A stretch of 63,555 nucleotides of DNA from Companilactobacillus tucceti DSM 20183 (GCF_001434665.1 NZ_AZDG01000013.1:1-63555), one strand, 5' to 3'; counted from the stretch's first letter, positions 20,037 to 28,693 are shown. Notes: generated from the letters alone by a model not told the origin. Numbers and translations: made by a program.

Positions 20037-20068
20037 GGGGGCTGTGACATATATCACAGCTCCCTTTT
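20037..20068 (+). terminator. Terminator of the purine permease gene
   Basis: GGGGGCTGTGA (20,037-20,047) pairs with TCACAGCTCCC (20,054-20,064) and is followed by a T run, 23 bases after the stop. Confidence 0.85.
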
Positions 20069-20104
20069 ACATTTCTAATTTTTCCAAACTTTTATAGACT
20101 AAAC

Positions 20105-20215
20105 GTGCAACAAAGAGCTGCAACCTCCACATAGCTACGAACCACGAATGATTGATACTATCAATCATTCGTGTCTCTAGGCTATGCTCCGGTGGCAAAT
20201 CGCTCTTTGTCGCAC
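20105..20215 (-). ncRNA. Copy F: nested hairpin element, second core type
   Basis: On the minus strand the outer stem (20,202-20,215 with 20,105-20,118, 14 bp) has the same GTGCG...TGCAC end and G-U position as copy A and the same CGTTTA downstream. The interior is different: CCACCGGAGCATAGCC on one side and GTAGCTATGTGGAGG on the other, around a 13-bp inner hairpin (CACGAATGATTGA). It begins ten bases after the phosphodiesterase stop. Confidence 0.6.
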
Positions 20216-20224
20216 TCTTTGAAT

Positions 20225-21076
20225 TTATTTCCACTTCTTTATTAAATGCAAAGTCTCCTTAGTATTATTGGTAAATAAGCTATCCACTTTGTATTTATTC
20301 AAGGCATTGTAATTATTGTTATAGGTATTCATAACCCAAGTATTGATTTTAAAACCATTCTTATGTGCTGCTTTTATTAATTTAGGTGTTAGTTGATCCA
20401 AATCAACTGAGACGAATTTTATATATTTAGGAGCATTGTTGATTTTCTCTAAATATTGTCTTTGAGTTACAGCATCCATTAGCCAAAGAATAGGGACTTT
20501 CTTTTGAGATTTTTTACTGTGAAATTCTTTGATGCCTGGTATGCTTGAATCTTGCATAATTATATTATTGTTCATTTTATAGGTATTAAGTTCTTTTGCT
20601 AAAGCTTTTTCAGTGTCAGTATTATCACCAGCACCTTTTTTAGTTTCGATAATATAATGAACTTTCTTTTTGTATTTATCGAATACATCACTTAATTTAT
20701 GAAGAGGTTCCCCGTTTCTAAGTTTTACATTTGAAAGTTCTGAAGATGTTGAATCAGAAATATTAATATTTTTTCCGGTTGTTTTTTCCAAATTTTTATC
20801 GTGTGAAACGTAGAGTACGTTATCTTTACTTAGCCAGACATCTTGTTCGATATATTGAGTACCGTCTTTTATAGCCTGATTATATCCACTAAATGAGTGA
20901 TCAGGATTATTGTATGGACTTCCACGGTGTGAAAAAACTAGTGGTTCATCAGCAGAGGCGTGATTGACATCATGTTCGATAGAACTTAGATTAGTTTTGG
21001 CGAATGTGGTAGTAGTCATAAATGATAAGCCAATAAGACTTATAAATACTACGATTAGGTATTTAATTCTTTTCAT
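20225..21076 (-). CDS. Secreted glycerophosphodiester phosphodiesterase
   Basis: A 283-residue protein with a signal peptide (KRIKYLIVVFISLIGLSF, cleavage probably after TFA) and a GDPD TIM barrel. The catalytic histidines lie in FSHRGSPYNNPDHS and VSHD, with acidic metal ligands in EQDVW. It would cleave glycerophosphodiesters outside the membrane, releasing glycerol 3-phosphate. It could also act on teichoic-acid or lipid head groups. Confidence 0.92.
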   Translation of the reverse strand: MKRIKYLIVVFISLIGLSFMTTTTFAKTNLSSIEHDVNHASADEPLVFSHRGSPYNNPDHSFSGYNQAIKDGTQYIEQDVWLSKDNVLYVSHDKNLEKTTGKNINISDSTSSELSNVKLRNGEPLHKLSDVFDKYKKKVHYIIETKKGAGDNTDTEKALAKELNTYKMNNNIIMQDSSIPGIKEFHSKKSQKKVPILWLMDAVTQRQYLEKINNAPKYIKFVSVDLDQLTPKLIKAAHKNGFKINTWVMNTYNNNYNALNKYKVDSLFTNNTKETLHLIKKWK

Positions 21077-21119
21077 ATTCTATTCCTTATTTATTAGTTG
21101 ATAAAATTAATTTTACCAC

Positions 21120-21440
21120 TTAATTATTAGTTGTAAGTTTTATACCAATAATACTGATCAAAAGTAAGGTGATAAAGATCCATGTTATTGGTGAAATCTT
21201 GTCCCCAAAAAGGGTAACTCCAACAATTATTGATCCAACGGCACCTATTCCCGTCCAAATAGGATAAGCAATACTTAATGGCAATAATTTAGTTGCTTTA
21301 GCTAAGAATAGAAAACTAGCAATCATTCCTATAATCGTTAAGATAGTAAAATTCAATTTACTAAATCCATGACTCAATTTCATAGTAGTTGCCCAAACTA
21401 TTTCAAATATTCCTGCGGTAATTAGATATATCCAGTTCAT
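21120..21440 (-). CDS. Small multidrug resistance (SMR) family transporter
   Basis: A 106-residue protein with four hydrophobic helices. The conserved Glu of helix 1 is in AGIFEIVWATTMK, and the signature YPIWTGIGAVGSI is in helix 3, as in SugE/EmrE proteins. These work as dimers exchanging protons for quaternary ammonium or guanidinium compounds. The start at 21,440 follows GGAGG. Confidence 0.92.
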   Translation of the reverse strand: MNWIYLITAGIFEIVWATTMKLSHGFSKLNFTILTIIGMIASFLFLAKATKLLPLSIAYPIWTGIGAVGSIIVGVTLFGDKISPITWIFITLLLISIIGIKLTTNN

Positions 21441-21462
21441 AATATTTTCCTCCAAAAAAAAT

Positions 21463-21522
21463 AGAGTGCCCCTAACAATTCCTTCATAGGCCTAATGGAA
21501 TTGTTAAGAGTACTCTTTTTTA
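21463..21522 (-). terminator. Terminator downstream of the aldo/keto reductase gene
   Basis: An imperfect 20-bp stem (21,463-21,482 with 21,498-21,517), flanked by an A run on one side and a T run on the other. It separates the reductase gene from the SMR gene on the minus strand. Confidence 0.8.
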
Positions 21523-21568
21523 ATACACCCGGCGGTGGTTTTGATTTCAAATAAGGATAGCAAATCTA

Positions 21569-22414
21569 CTAAATAATTTCAAGTTGTGTTTTTTTATTTG
21601 GTTTTGGATACTCTGAATCGATCAATTCTAATTCATCAGAAGTGAACTCGATGTCAACTGCGGCTAAGTTATCCTTTAAATGTTCGACAGTACTTGATTT
21701 TGGAATACTTAAAATATCATGATTTCTAAGTACCCAGGCTAGTAACAGTTGGTGAACTGAGACGTGTTTTTGTTTTGCTAAATCTTTTAAGACAGGTTTG
21801 ATAGTTAAATAATCGCCACCATCAGAGCCAAATGGGGAATATCCGATAAATGACATTTGGTGTTCTTTTTGCCAAGGTAAAATCGAATATTCAACACCAC
21901 GACTACCAACGTTATATAGATCTTCGTTAACACGACAATCTTCTCCACCTGGTAGACTGTTTAATTCTTTTAAATCTGCAATATCGAAATTAGAGACTCC
22001 CCAATTTTTAATATATCCAGCTTTTTGGACTTCTTGAAGGCCACGTATTGTTTCTTCAAGAGGTGTAGCACCACGCCAATGTAGTAAATATAAATCTAAA
22101 TAATCTGTTTGTAGTCTTTTAAGACTATTTTCCAAACTATTTTTAATTAATTCAGGAGTAGCATGATTAGGATAGAATTTAGAAATAAGTTGAAAATCAG
22201 AACGGTTATAACCCTTTATAGCTTTTCCAATAAGAGTCTCGGATTTACCATCTCCATACATTTCGGCAGTATCAAGAACGGTAACCCCGTGGTCTAAGGC
22301 GTATTGAACGGATTTTATTTCTTCCTTACTTTTGGAATCATTACCTTCACCCATACGCCATGTTCCTAATCCTATTTCTGAAGAGTTTTGTTTATTAAAC
22401 GTGATTTGTCTCAT
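21569..22414 (-). CDS. Aldo/keto reductase
   Basis: A 281-residue NADPH-type oxidoreductase with the usual TIM-barrel tetrad: Asp and Tyr in DTAEMYGDG, Lys in SKFYP, His in YLLHWRG. The C-terminal cofactor loop is IPKSSTVEHLKDN. The substrate is not predictable. The start follows GGAGGATC. Confidence 0.92.
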   Translation of the reverse strand: MRQITFNKQNSSEIGLGTWRMGEGNDSKSKEEIKSVQYALDHGVTVLDTAEMYGDGKSETLIGKAIKGYNRSDFQLISKFYPNHATPELIKNSLENSLKRLQTDYLDLYLLHWRGATPLEETIRGLQEVQKAGYIKNWGVSNFDIADLKELNSLPGGEDCRVNEDLYNVGSRGVEYSILPWQKEHQMSFIGYSPFGSDGGDYLTIKPVLKDLAKQKHVSVHQLLLAWVLRNHDILSIPKSSTVEHLKDNLAAVDIEFTSDELELIDSEYPKPNKKTQLEII

Positions 22415-22529
22415 GAATGATCCTCCTTGTAATCGTATGCATCTTTGTACAGCTTATCACAGAGCTTAATTTACTTAAATTTTTTGCTGTGCTAGATTGT
22501 TATTAAATAAGTTTTTAAGAAGGTATTCT

Positions 22530-23654
22530 ATGACGAATGTTTTAATTGCAGCGGATTCATTTAAAGGTAGTGCCACTTCATTAGAGGTTGGTGAATATTT
22601 AGAAAAAGGTATCAAAAAGGCTGATCCAAATATTGAAGTTCATAAATATGGAGTTGCCGATGGTGGCGAAGGTACCGTATCAAGTGTTGTAAATACTTTG
22701 AATGGGAAATTTATAAAATCCACTGTTACAGGACCACTTGGAGAAGAAGTCAATGCTACTTGGGGATTGTTAGATAATAAAACAGCTGTAATTGAAGTAG
22801 CTGAATCCAGCGGAATAACTTTGATAAATAATAGATTAGACCCATTAAAAACGACGACTTATGGTGTTGGGGAACTGATTAAATTAGCTTTAGATGTAGG
22901 TGTAAAAAAGATATATGTTGGATTGGGTGGCAGTGCTACTAATGACGGTGGAGCAGGTATGGCACAAGCCTTAGGAGCTAGATTCTTAGATAAGTCGAAT
23001 GATGAACTTCCATTTGGTGGTGGAAATTTAGATAAATTGGTTAAAGTTGATCTTTCCAAATTGGATTCTAGATTAAATAATGTCGAGATAATTGCTTTAT
23101 CAGATGTGAAAAATCCTTTAACAGGTAGAAATGGAGCTAGTGCAATATTTGGACCACAAAAAGGTGCTACTCAAGATCAAGTTACCCAATTGGATAAAAA
23201 TTTAGAAAATTTGGCTGAAAAGACCTATAAAGCAATTGGTAAAGATTTCTCTACTCGTTATGGTGCAGGTGCTGCCGGCGGAGTGGGATTTGGGTTAATG
23301 GCATTTTGTGATTCTAAAATAGAATCAGGTATTGATTCGATAATGAACTTAATACACTTAGATCAAGAAATGAAACAAGCTGATTTAGTAATAACAGGTG
23401 AAGGACAAATTGATGGTCAATCACTAATGGGGAAAGTTCCTATTGGGGTAGCTAAGTTAGCAAAAAAATTCAATCTGCCAGTTATTGTGGTTGCTGGAAG
23501 TATTGGAGAAGACATAGAAAAAGTATATGAAAGTGGAGTAGATCTAGTATTATCTTCAACTAATAAACCAATGTCTTTATCAGAAGCAATGAAAGAAACG
23601 CCAAAATTATTAGAAAAGGCCGGATATATGGCTTACAAAGCGTTTATTTTATAG
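22530..23654 (+). CDS. Glycerate kinase
   Basis: A 374-residue GlxK-type kinase (PF02595) that phosphorylates D-glycerate. Visible motifs: AADSFKGSATS at the N-terminus, GVADGGEGT near 50, GLGGSATNDGG near 135 and VITGEGQIDGQS near 290. The start at 22,530 follows AAGAAGGT. Its end overlaps the converging metal transporter gene by 11 bases. Confidence 0.94.
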   Translation: MTNVLIAADSFKGSATSLEVGEYLEKGIKKADPNIEVHKYGVADGGEGTVSSVVNTLNGKFIKSTVTGPLGEEVNATWGLLDNKTAVIEVAESSGITLINNRLDPLKTTTYGVGELIKLALDVGVKKIYVGLGGSATNDGGAGMAQALGARFLDKSNDELPFGGGNLDKLVKVDLSKLDSRLNNVEIIALSDVKNPLTGRNGASAIFGPQKGATQDQVTQLDKNLENLAEKTYKAIGKDFSTRYGAGAAGGVGFGLMAFCDSKIESGIDSIMNLIHLDQEMKQADLVITGEGQIDGQSLMGKVPIGVAKLAKKFNLPVIVVAGSIGEDIEKVYESGVDLVLSSTNKPMSLSEAMKETPKLLEKAGYMAYKAFIL

Positions 23655-24663
23655 ATTCTTGAGCTAATAATTCCAAATCAGGAGTATTTGAGTCTGGAAC
23701 AATCGTGATGGTAGTGTCAAAGACATTAAATTCTTTTCTCAATTTACCTTCAATTTTTTCATCTAAGTTATATATTTCCGTAGCCGTTTTATTAGGATCA
23801 ACAAGAATAAACATATCTACTATAAAGATATTACCGTTATAACGACTTCTTAGCTCTAAAACTTTATGAACACCATTTACTTTGTTAACAGTCTCTTCAA
23901 TTTTGTGTTCTAGTTTTGGATCCACATAATCTGCAAGATTCAAAGTGCATTCTTGGAATATTTTTAAACCAGACCAAAGGATAAATAATCCAATTACGAT
24001 ACTGACAACACTATCGATCCAAGGTAATTTTAGAAAGTATGATAGTAGAACTGTAACCATGGTACCTAAACTAGTTATGACATCTCCGAGGCTATCTTTT
24101 GCTGCCGCTAGAAGGGATGTACTGTTAAATTTTTTGCCATTGTATCGATTCAGATACCAAACAAATAGCATCATTAAAGTAGCAATAGCTGCTCCAACAG
24201 CGGACATTAAATTTGGACTTCCTTTACCACTTAGGTGGAATAAACTGATACCACTTTGAAAAATAATTTGTAAAGCAATCAAAACGATAACGAAACTAGT
24301 TATTAAAGTGAAGATAGTTTCTAATCTAAAACGGGATAACTGTAAAGCATCTCTGCTACGACCATATTTTTTTGAAAGTGGTTTACCAACAAAGTCGTCA
24401 TCGTCGATATTTGTTGCTTCGAATAGACCGACAATTAAAATGGAAGTTGAAATAACTCCAGATAGGTTATTAAAAGCATCGGCGCGCAAAGCTTGAGAAT
24501 TTCCAATAATCGATAACCAATATTCGACAAGTGTGATAATGATGTATATCATGACATTTAACCAAAGTGAATTTTTAGCATTTTTAAGATTTTTTATCTC
24601 ATTTTGTCGAATAACTCTTTGCTGTTGTAATTCCTTTAAAAAGTGTTTAGTAATTGTATTCAT
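23644..24663 (-). CDS. Cation diffusion facilitator (CDF) family transporter
   Basis: A 339-residue membrane protein with about six helices and a C-terminal cytoplasmic domain. Metal-site acidic residues are in QALRADAFNNLSG and AAAKDSLGDVITS. Members export Zn2+, Mn2+ or related ions by proton exchange; the metal is not resolved here. Confidence 0.9.
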   Translation of the reverse strand: MNTITKHFLKELQQQRVIRQNEIKNLKNAKNSLWLNVMIYIIITLVEYWLSIIGNSQALRADAFNNLSGVISTSILIVGLFEATNIDDDDFVGKPLSKKYGRSRDALQLSRFRLETIFTLITSFVIVLIALQIIFQSGISLFHLSGKGSPNLMSAVGAAIATLMMLFVWYLNRYNGKKFNSTSLLAAAKDSLGDVITSLGTMVTVLLSYFLKLPWIDSVVSIVIGLFILWSGLKIFQECTLNLADYVDPKLEHKIEETVNKVNGVHKVLELRSRYNGNIFIVDMFILVDPNKTATEIYNLDEKIEGKLRKEFNVFDTTITIVPDSNTPDLELLAQESIK

Positions 24664-24767
24664 TCAATCAGCATCCTTATATTTGTTTCCAAGTACCTAA
24701 TTATAGTTTTAATTATTAAAAATTAAAGAGGCTGGATAGTTATTAGTAATTGTTAGGAGAATGGTTA

Positions 24768-25328
24768 ATGGCAACTTACAGTCAAATTGAAATTGATATT
24801 ATTGATTCTTTTAAAAAATTAATGAGTGATCATGAGTTTTCAAATATTTCTATTTCGGAGATTGCTTCTGGAGCAAATATTACAAGACGTGGCTTTTATA
24901 ATCACTTTAAAGATAAATATGATTTAGTTAATACTATTTTTGATAATGACGTTTTTCCTAAAGTTATCAAATTAACTGATGTCGATAATTGGTACAAAGG
25001 TTCAATTTATATTTGTAATTATTTAAAAGAAAATCATGAATATTATAAAAAATTAGTCGGGTACAATGGTCAAAATTGTCTTCAAAAAGAATTTCATCAT
25101 CTCACTGAAATGCAACTATCCAAACTTATTCCAGAGATTTTAGATGGTCGTCAAATATCTAATGAAGACAGATCCTTTTTAATTGAATATTATTATAATG
25201 CCTATATGGGAATAATGACAGAATGGGTACTGCAAAAATCTGATTTCACGTCTGAGGAAATCGTTATGCGGTGGAAAATTTTATTGGAGAACTCTTTGCA
25301 TAATTATTTAAATTCTTTTGCAAAGTAA
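24768..25328 (+). CDS. TetR/AcrR-family transcriptional regulator
   Basis: A 186-residue protein with an N-terminal helix-turn-helix (ISEIASGANITRRGFYNHFKD, about residues 29-49) and an all-helical C-terminal domain with many aromatic residues (TetR_C-type). The start at 24,768 is eight bases after AGGAG. It precedes a dehydrogenase gene with a palindrome in the gap, so it may regulate that gene. Confidence 0.88.
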   Translation: MATYSQIEIDIIDSFKKLMSDHEFSNISISEIASGANITRRGFYNHFKDKYDLVNTIFDNDVFPKVIKLTDVDNWYKGSIYICNYLKENHEYYKKLVGYNGQNCLQKEFHHLTEMQLSKLIPEILDGRQISNEDRSFLIEYYYNAYMGIMTEWVLQKSDFTSEEIVMRWKILLENSLHNYLNSFAK

Positions 25329-25363
25329 AATTACATTTTTATGTTACTGTGCAAACTTATACA

Positions 25364-25389
25364 TTTATCAATAAATGTGAATTGATAAA
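25364..25389 (+). promoter_or_regulatory. Inverted repeat upstream of the DapB-like dehydrogenase, operator candidate
   Basis: TTTATCAAT (25,364-25,372) and ATTGATAAA (25,381-25,389) form a perfect 9-bp inverted repeat with an 8-nt spacer. It lies between the TetR gene and the dehydrogenase gene, and the symmetry suits a dimeric TetR repressor. Confidence 0.45.
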
Positions 25390-25451
25390 CTCATAGTAAG
25401 GAATTATTCTTTAGTCAAATTTTGGTATTTGATTGAAAGGAGACTTCTTTT

Positions 25452-26510
25452 ATGAACAAATATAAAGTTATCGTGTGGGGATTAGGAAATGTTGGGCGTT
25501 CTGCAATTAGAATGATCTCTGAACGTAAAAATATTTTGGAATTAGTTGCTGCAGTTGATGTTGATCCTAAAAAGGTTGGTAAAGATGCAGGTGAGGTCTT
25601 TGATTTTGATCCGATCGGAGTGAAAGTGACAAGTGATATTGACGCAGCATTAAAAATGGATGCAGATATCGTTTTAGATTTTTGCCCAACTGAAATGGAT
25701 AAAAAAGGAACATTTATGCCATCAGCAATCAGACTGTCTAAGTCTTTAGATGCAGGTAAAAATGTAATTACTACAATACCTGTATATCACTGTCAAGATA
25801 GTCAACCAGAAGTTTATGAATTCCTAGACGAGCATGCAAAAGCACATAATGTAGCATTTGTTCCATTTGGACTTTTGCCAGGGGATTATGCTTCATATAT
25901 TCCATTGGTTTTAGCCGGTGCTATGGGCCATGTTGACAAAATAGTTGTTCAATCTGGTGAAGATGATTGGCATAATACTTCAGGATGGGTAGATGTATTC
26001 TCATATGGAGCTGATATAGATAAGTATCCCAAATTGGATTCAGATGAAGATTTATTGGCTAAGTTTATTTATGCTTATTATTCATCCGGTGTATATGAAA
26101 TGGCAGATAGAATTGGCTTGAAGTATGACGAGTTTAAACCAAAACATGAAGTATTTACAGCTCCAGAAGATCTTGAAACGGTAAAAGGTATTGTTAAGAA
26201 AGGCACGATTTATGGTCATAGATTTACTATGGCTCTATATAATAAAGGATCAGAAGTGGCTGCTTTGCGTTATGTTCATAAAGTCTGTCATAAGAAGACT
26301 CCAGAATTAGCAATTAATAACTCGATCCACATAGAGGGACTACCATCAGTCGTTGATGCGACAATTGATGGCTTTATACCTGAAAGAGAAGGCTATGTAA
26401 CATCTGCTGCACCAGCAGTAAATCTAATATCAGGAGTTTTAAAGGCAAAAAAAACAGGCTATGTTGAAGCCTGTGATTTACCAGTTGTAATTCCAATTAA
26501 ATTGGATTAG
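25452..26510 (+). CDS. DapB-like NAD(P)H-dependent dehydrogenase
   Basis: A 352-residue protein with an N-terminal Rossmann motif VWGLGNVGRSAI and a DapB-type nucleotide domain. The rest resembles 2,4-diaminopentanoate dehydrogenase (amine dehydrogenase) proteins. It is longer than true dihydrodipicolinate reductase (about 260 residues), so a lysine-pathway role is unlikely. Substrate unknown. It follows a TetR gene and appears to be a single-gene unit. Confidence 0.8.
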   Translation: MNKYKVIVWGLGNVGRSAIRMISERKNILELVAAVDVDPKKVGKDAGEVFDFDPIGVKVTSDIDAALKMDADIVLDFCPTEMDKKGTFMPSAIRLSKSLDAGKNVITTIPVYHCQDSQPEVYEFLDEHAKAHNVAFVPFGLLPGDYASYIPLVLAGAMGHVDKIVVQSGEDDWHNTSGWVDVFSYGADIDKYPKLDSDEDLLAKFIYAYYSSGVYEMADRIGLKYDEFKPKHEVFTAPEDLETVKGIVKKGTIYGHRFTMALYNKGSEVAALRYVHKVCHKKTPELAINNSIHIEGLPSVVDATIDGFIPEREGYVTSAAPAVNLISGVLKAKKTGYVEACDLPVVIPIKLD

Positions 26511-26535
26511 ATGTAATAATTGATTCAGCGTAAAC

Positions 26536-26647
26536 GTGCAATGATACACGGATTTTTCCGCTTAATACAAACGACCCTATCAATCCAAAATCGGATTAAT
26601 AGGGTCGTTTGCCTTAATGCTCAAAAGCTGAACGTGTATCATTACAC
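26536..26647 (-). ncRNA. Copy C of the stop-codon-associated nested hairpin element
   Basis: On the minus strand the outer stem pairs 26,633-26,647 with 26,536-26,550 (15 bp, one G-U pair), unrelated in sequence to copies A and B. Inside are the same TGAGCATTAA and TTAAGCGGAAAAA strands and a terminator-like inner hairpin. The second stem is reduced to three pairs. The stem includes the stop codon of the MFS gene. CGTTTA follows the outer stem. Confidence 0.68.
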
Positions 26648-27826
26648 TTTTCGAATAATTGGGAATCTTTTTACTACCAAAGTAAAGAGATAAGAAATAG
26701 CTAAAATAATTGCAGCTACGATGTATGGATAGTGTGTATTCCAGTCCATCAATGCACCGGACATCAAAGGTCCAATGATGTTACCGACACTTGTTAATGA
26801 CATATTCATACCATTGATGAGTCCTTGGTTACTATCACTTGATTTAGTTAACAATGTAGTGATTGCGGGTCTCAATAAGTCGAATGCTGAGAAGATTATC
26901 AATGTTGCTACAATAACCTCGATTTTTGTATGTGCTTGTGTTATCCAAAAAACACATACAGCACTTAGTAAGAAACACCAACTGATCAAGTTCATTTCAC
27001 GTATTTTAACGATTATCCAGTTAAAGGCCGCTACTTGTAAAATAAGGGAAATAATTCCATTTAATGTAAGTACCAAAGCAATTGTTCCTAAACCAAAATT
27101 GAAGACTTGGTTGACGTAAATACTATAAATACTTTCGAATCCTTGTAATCCAAAAGATGCAACCAGAATCATTGCAAATAACATAACCATTGGTGCAGTT
27201 AAAATTGCTCTGATAGAAGAGATACCTTTTGCTTTTTCTCGAGCTTCTTCTTCTTTTTCAATTTCTCTGGTTTTACTATTTTCTTTAAGGAAGAGCTGTG
27301 TGAATATGGCACTTATTAATCCCATAACTCCAGCTACCCAAAATGGTGTTTTATAGTCAATATTGGCTAACATACCACCAAGACCAGGTCCTAAAATAAG
27401 TCCACCACTAAAAGCAGCCGATAGCCAGCCAATAACTTTAGCACGATGCTTTAAGTCAGTTAAGTCGGCACCAAGTGCCATAGAAGTTGGAATTACCATG
27501 GCGGCAGAAATACCACCGATAATTCTTGATAAGTTGAAAATTGGTAGTGAAGTGGCAATAGCAAAGATAAACTCAGAAATCATGTATACTCCTAAACCAA
27601 TTGCTATAACGGGTTTACGACCAACTTTATCTGATAATTTACCAACGATAGGTGAGGCGACGAATTGTGCGAATGCAAATAACGACGTCATCAATCCCAT
27701 GTCAGAGGTTGTATAATGAAATTCGTTTTTGATAAACGGTGTGACAGGTATTACTAAACCAATTCCTAAACAGATTAAAAAGTTACTAAATACTAAGATA
27801 TAAATGGATCTTTTATTTTCTCCCAT
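26642..27826 (-). CDS. MFS transporter, drug-efflux (DHA1) type
   Basis: A 394-residue protein with 12 predicted helices. Motif A is GKLSDKVGRKP near residue 61, and the helix-5 motif GPGLGGML near 145 is typical of proton antiporters exporting drugs. It is monocistronic and ends inside copy C of the nested element. Substrate unknown. Confidence 0.9.
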   Translation of the reverse strand: MGENKRSIYILVFSNFLICLGIGLVIPVTPFIKNEFHYTTSDMGLMTSLFAFAQFVASPIVGKLSDKVGRKPVIAIGLGVYMISEFIFAIATSLPIFNLSRIIGGISAAMVIPTSMALGADLTDLKHRAKVIGWLSAAFSGGLILGPGLGGMLANIDYKTPFWVAGVMGLISAIFTQLFLKENSKTREIEKEEEAREKAKGISSIRAILTAPMVMLFAMILVASFGLQGFESIYSIYVNQVFNFGLGTIALVLTLNGIISLILQVAAFNWIIVKIREMNLISWCFLLSAVCVFWITQAHTKIEVIVATLIIFSAFDLLRPAITTLLTKSSDSNQGLINGMNMSLTSVGNIIGPLMSGALMDWNTHYPYIVAAIILAISYLFTLVVKRFPIIRKV

Positions 27827-27867
27827 ATTTTACCTCCCTCATAAATTATTAAAATTCAGAATAAAAA

Positions 27868-27907
27868 CCGATAATTCGAGTTGAAAACTCGATTATCGGC
27901 TTTTTTA
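27868..27907. terminator. Hairpin in the MFS leader, terminator or attenuator
   Basis: CCGATAATTCGAGTT (27,868-27,882) pairs with AACTCGATTATCGG (27,886-27,899), with T runs on both sides. On the minus strand it lies about 45 bases before the MFS start, so it could attenuate that gene. Confidence 0.6.
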
Positions 27908-28159
27908 TTAAAAACATTAAGGTAAACAATACACTTAAATTCATATGATGTCCATTAATATATTCCGTGTATTTATAATCTGTATACTATAGTAGAAAGA
28001 TTTTAAAATACGAATGAACGGTTTCTTGTATTGAAAATGTGGATTGCTATAGTATATGGATATTCAAAAACATCTTATCTAGTTGACAGTTATGAATGGC
28101 GTTGCTACAATCAGATTGTAATTAATTGATTTAGAATAATTGAAGTACAATAAAAAAGA

Positions 28160-28268
28160 GGGGTGCTATAGCATCCCCCAGATAGCCCGTTTAAGACGAT
28201 GGCTACTTAGATTAATTTAATGGGTTCTTAAATAACCGTTGCTGGCCAAAGCAAGACGGTTATTTTTT
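28160..28268 (+). ncRNA. Antisense RNA of type I toxin locus 1
   Basis: A TACAAT box near 28,145 precedes a short transcript holding a small GC hairpin (GGGGTGC/GCATCCCC), the motif TAGCCCGTTTAAGACG, and a terminator (AATAACCGT paired with ACGGTTATT, T run). The terminator overlaps the end of the toxin gene on the other strand. Locus 2 at 44,480 has the same plan and shares the motif TAGCCCGTTwAAGACG. Confidence 0.6.
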
Positions 28269-28272
28269 TTGT

Positions 28273-28362
28273 TTATTTCCTATCACTATGAATATATGTT
28301 AACAGGGAAATTAAAAAAATTCCGAATGTTAGCATTAAATTCAAATCATCTGAAATAGACAA
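28273..28362 (-). CDS. Putative holin-like type I toxin, locus 1
   Basis: A 29-residue peptide, MSISDDLNLMLTFGIFLISL plus LTYIHSDRK: a short N-terminus, one membrane helix and a charged tail. The pattern fits the putative holin-like toxin family (Hol_Tox, PF16935). It starts with TTG eight bases after AGAGAGGAG. The antisense RNA on the opposite strand and the shared terminator support a type I toxin-antitoxin locus. It is outside the prophage end. Confidence 0.7.
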   Translation of the reverse strand: MSISDDLNLMLTFGIFLISLLTYIHSDRK

Positions 28363-28618
28363 AAATACTACTCCTCTCTTAGGATATGAATAACTTACAG
28401 TAAGACCATAAGCATCACCACTTTCAAGTTGTAGCCACCGTCATAACTTGCTATCACAGTAATTATCCACTAAGTAACCATCAATTAATAGACATTTATA
28501 CAATTTTTAAAATTAATGTATAGTGATGACTAACGTCTGTCCAGCAAACTTTTTGACTATCAAATTGGCTACCATAAAAATAGTTTTAGACAGATTCTAA
28601 AATCATTACTAAAAATAA

Positions 28619-28667
28619 AAAACCAGTTATATCAAGACCTGGAGCACTTGATATAACTGGTTTTTTT
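28619..28667. terminator. Terminator next to the attachment site, probably the original ssrA terminator
   Basis: A 16-bp stem (28,621-28,636 with 28,647-28,662) with A and T runs on either side. It lies seven bases from the tmRNA 3'-end remnant, in the position expected for the native tmRNA terminator. Confidence 0.8.
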
Positions 28668-28673
28668 AATTAA

Positions 28674-28693
28674 TGGAGATGAGGGGAATCGGA
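28674..28693 (-). other. Prophage attachment site (attL-type), copy of tmRNA 3' end
   Basis: TGGAGATGAGGGGAATCGGA is the reverse complement of the 3' acceptor and T-arm region of Lactobacillaceae tmRNA (ssrA), which usually ends TTCGATTCCCCTCATCTCCA. Only 20 bases are present, no tmRNA body is nearby, and the integrase gene starts 88 bases away. This marks the left prophage boundary; the intact ssrA should lie beyond the right end. Confidence 0.8.
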
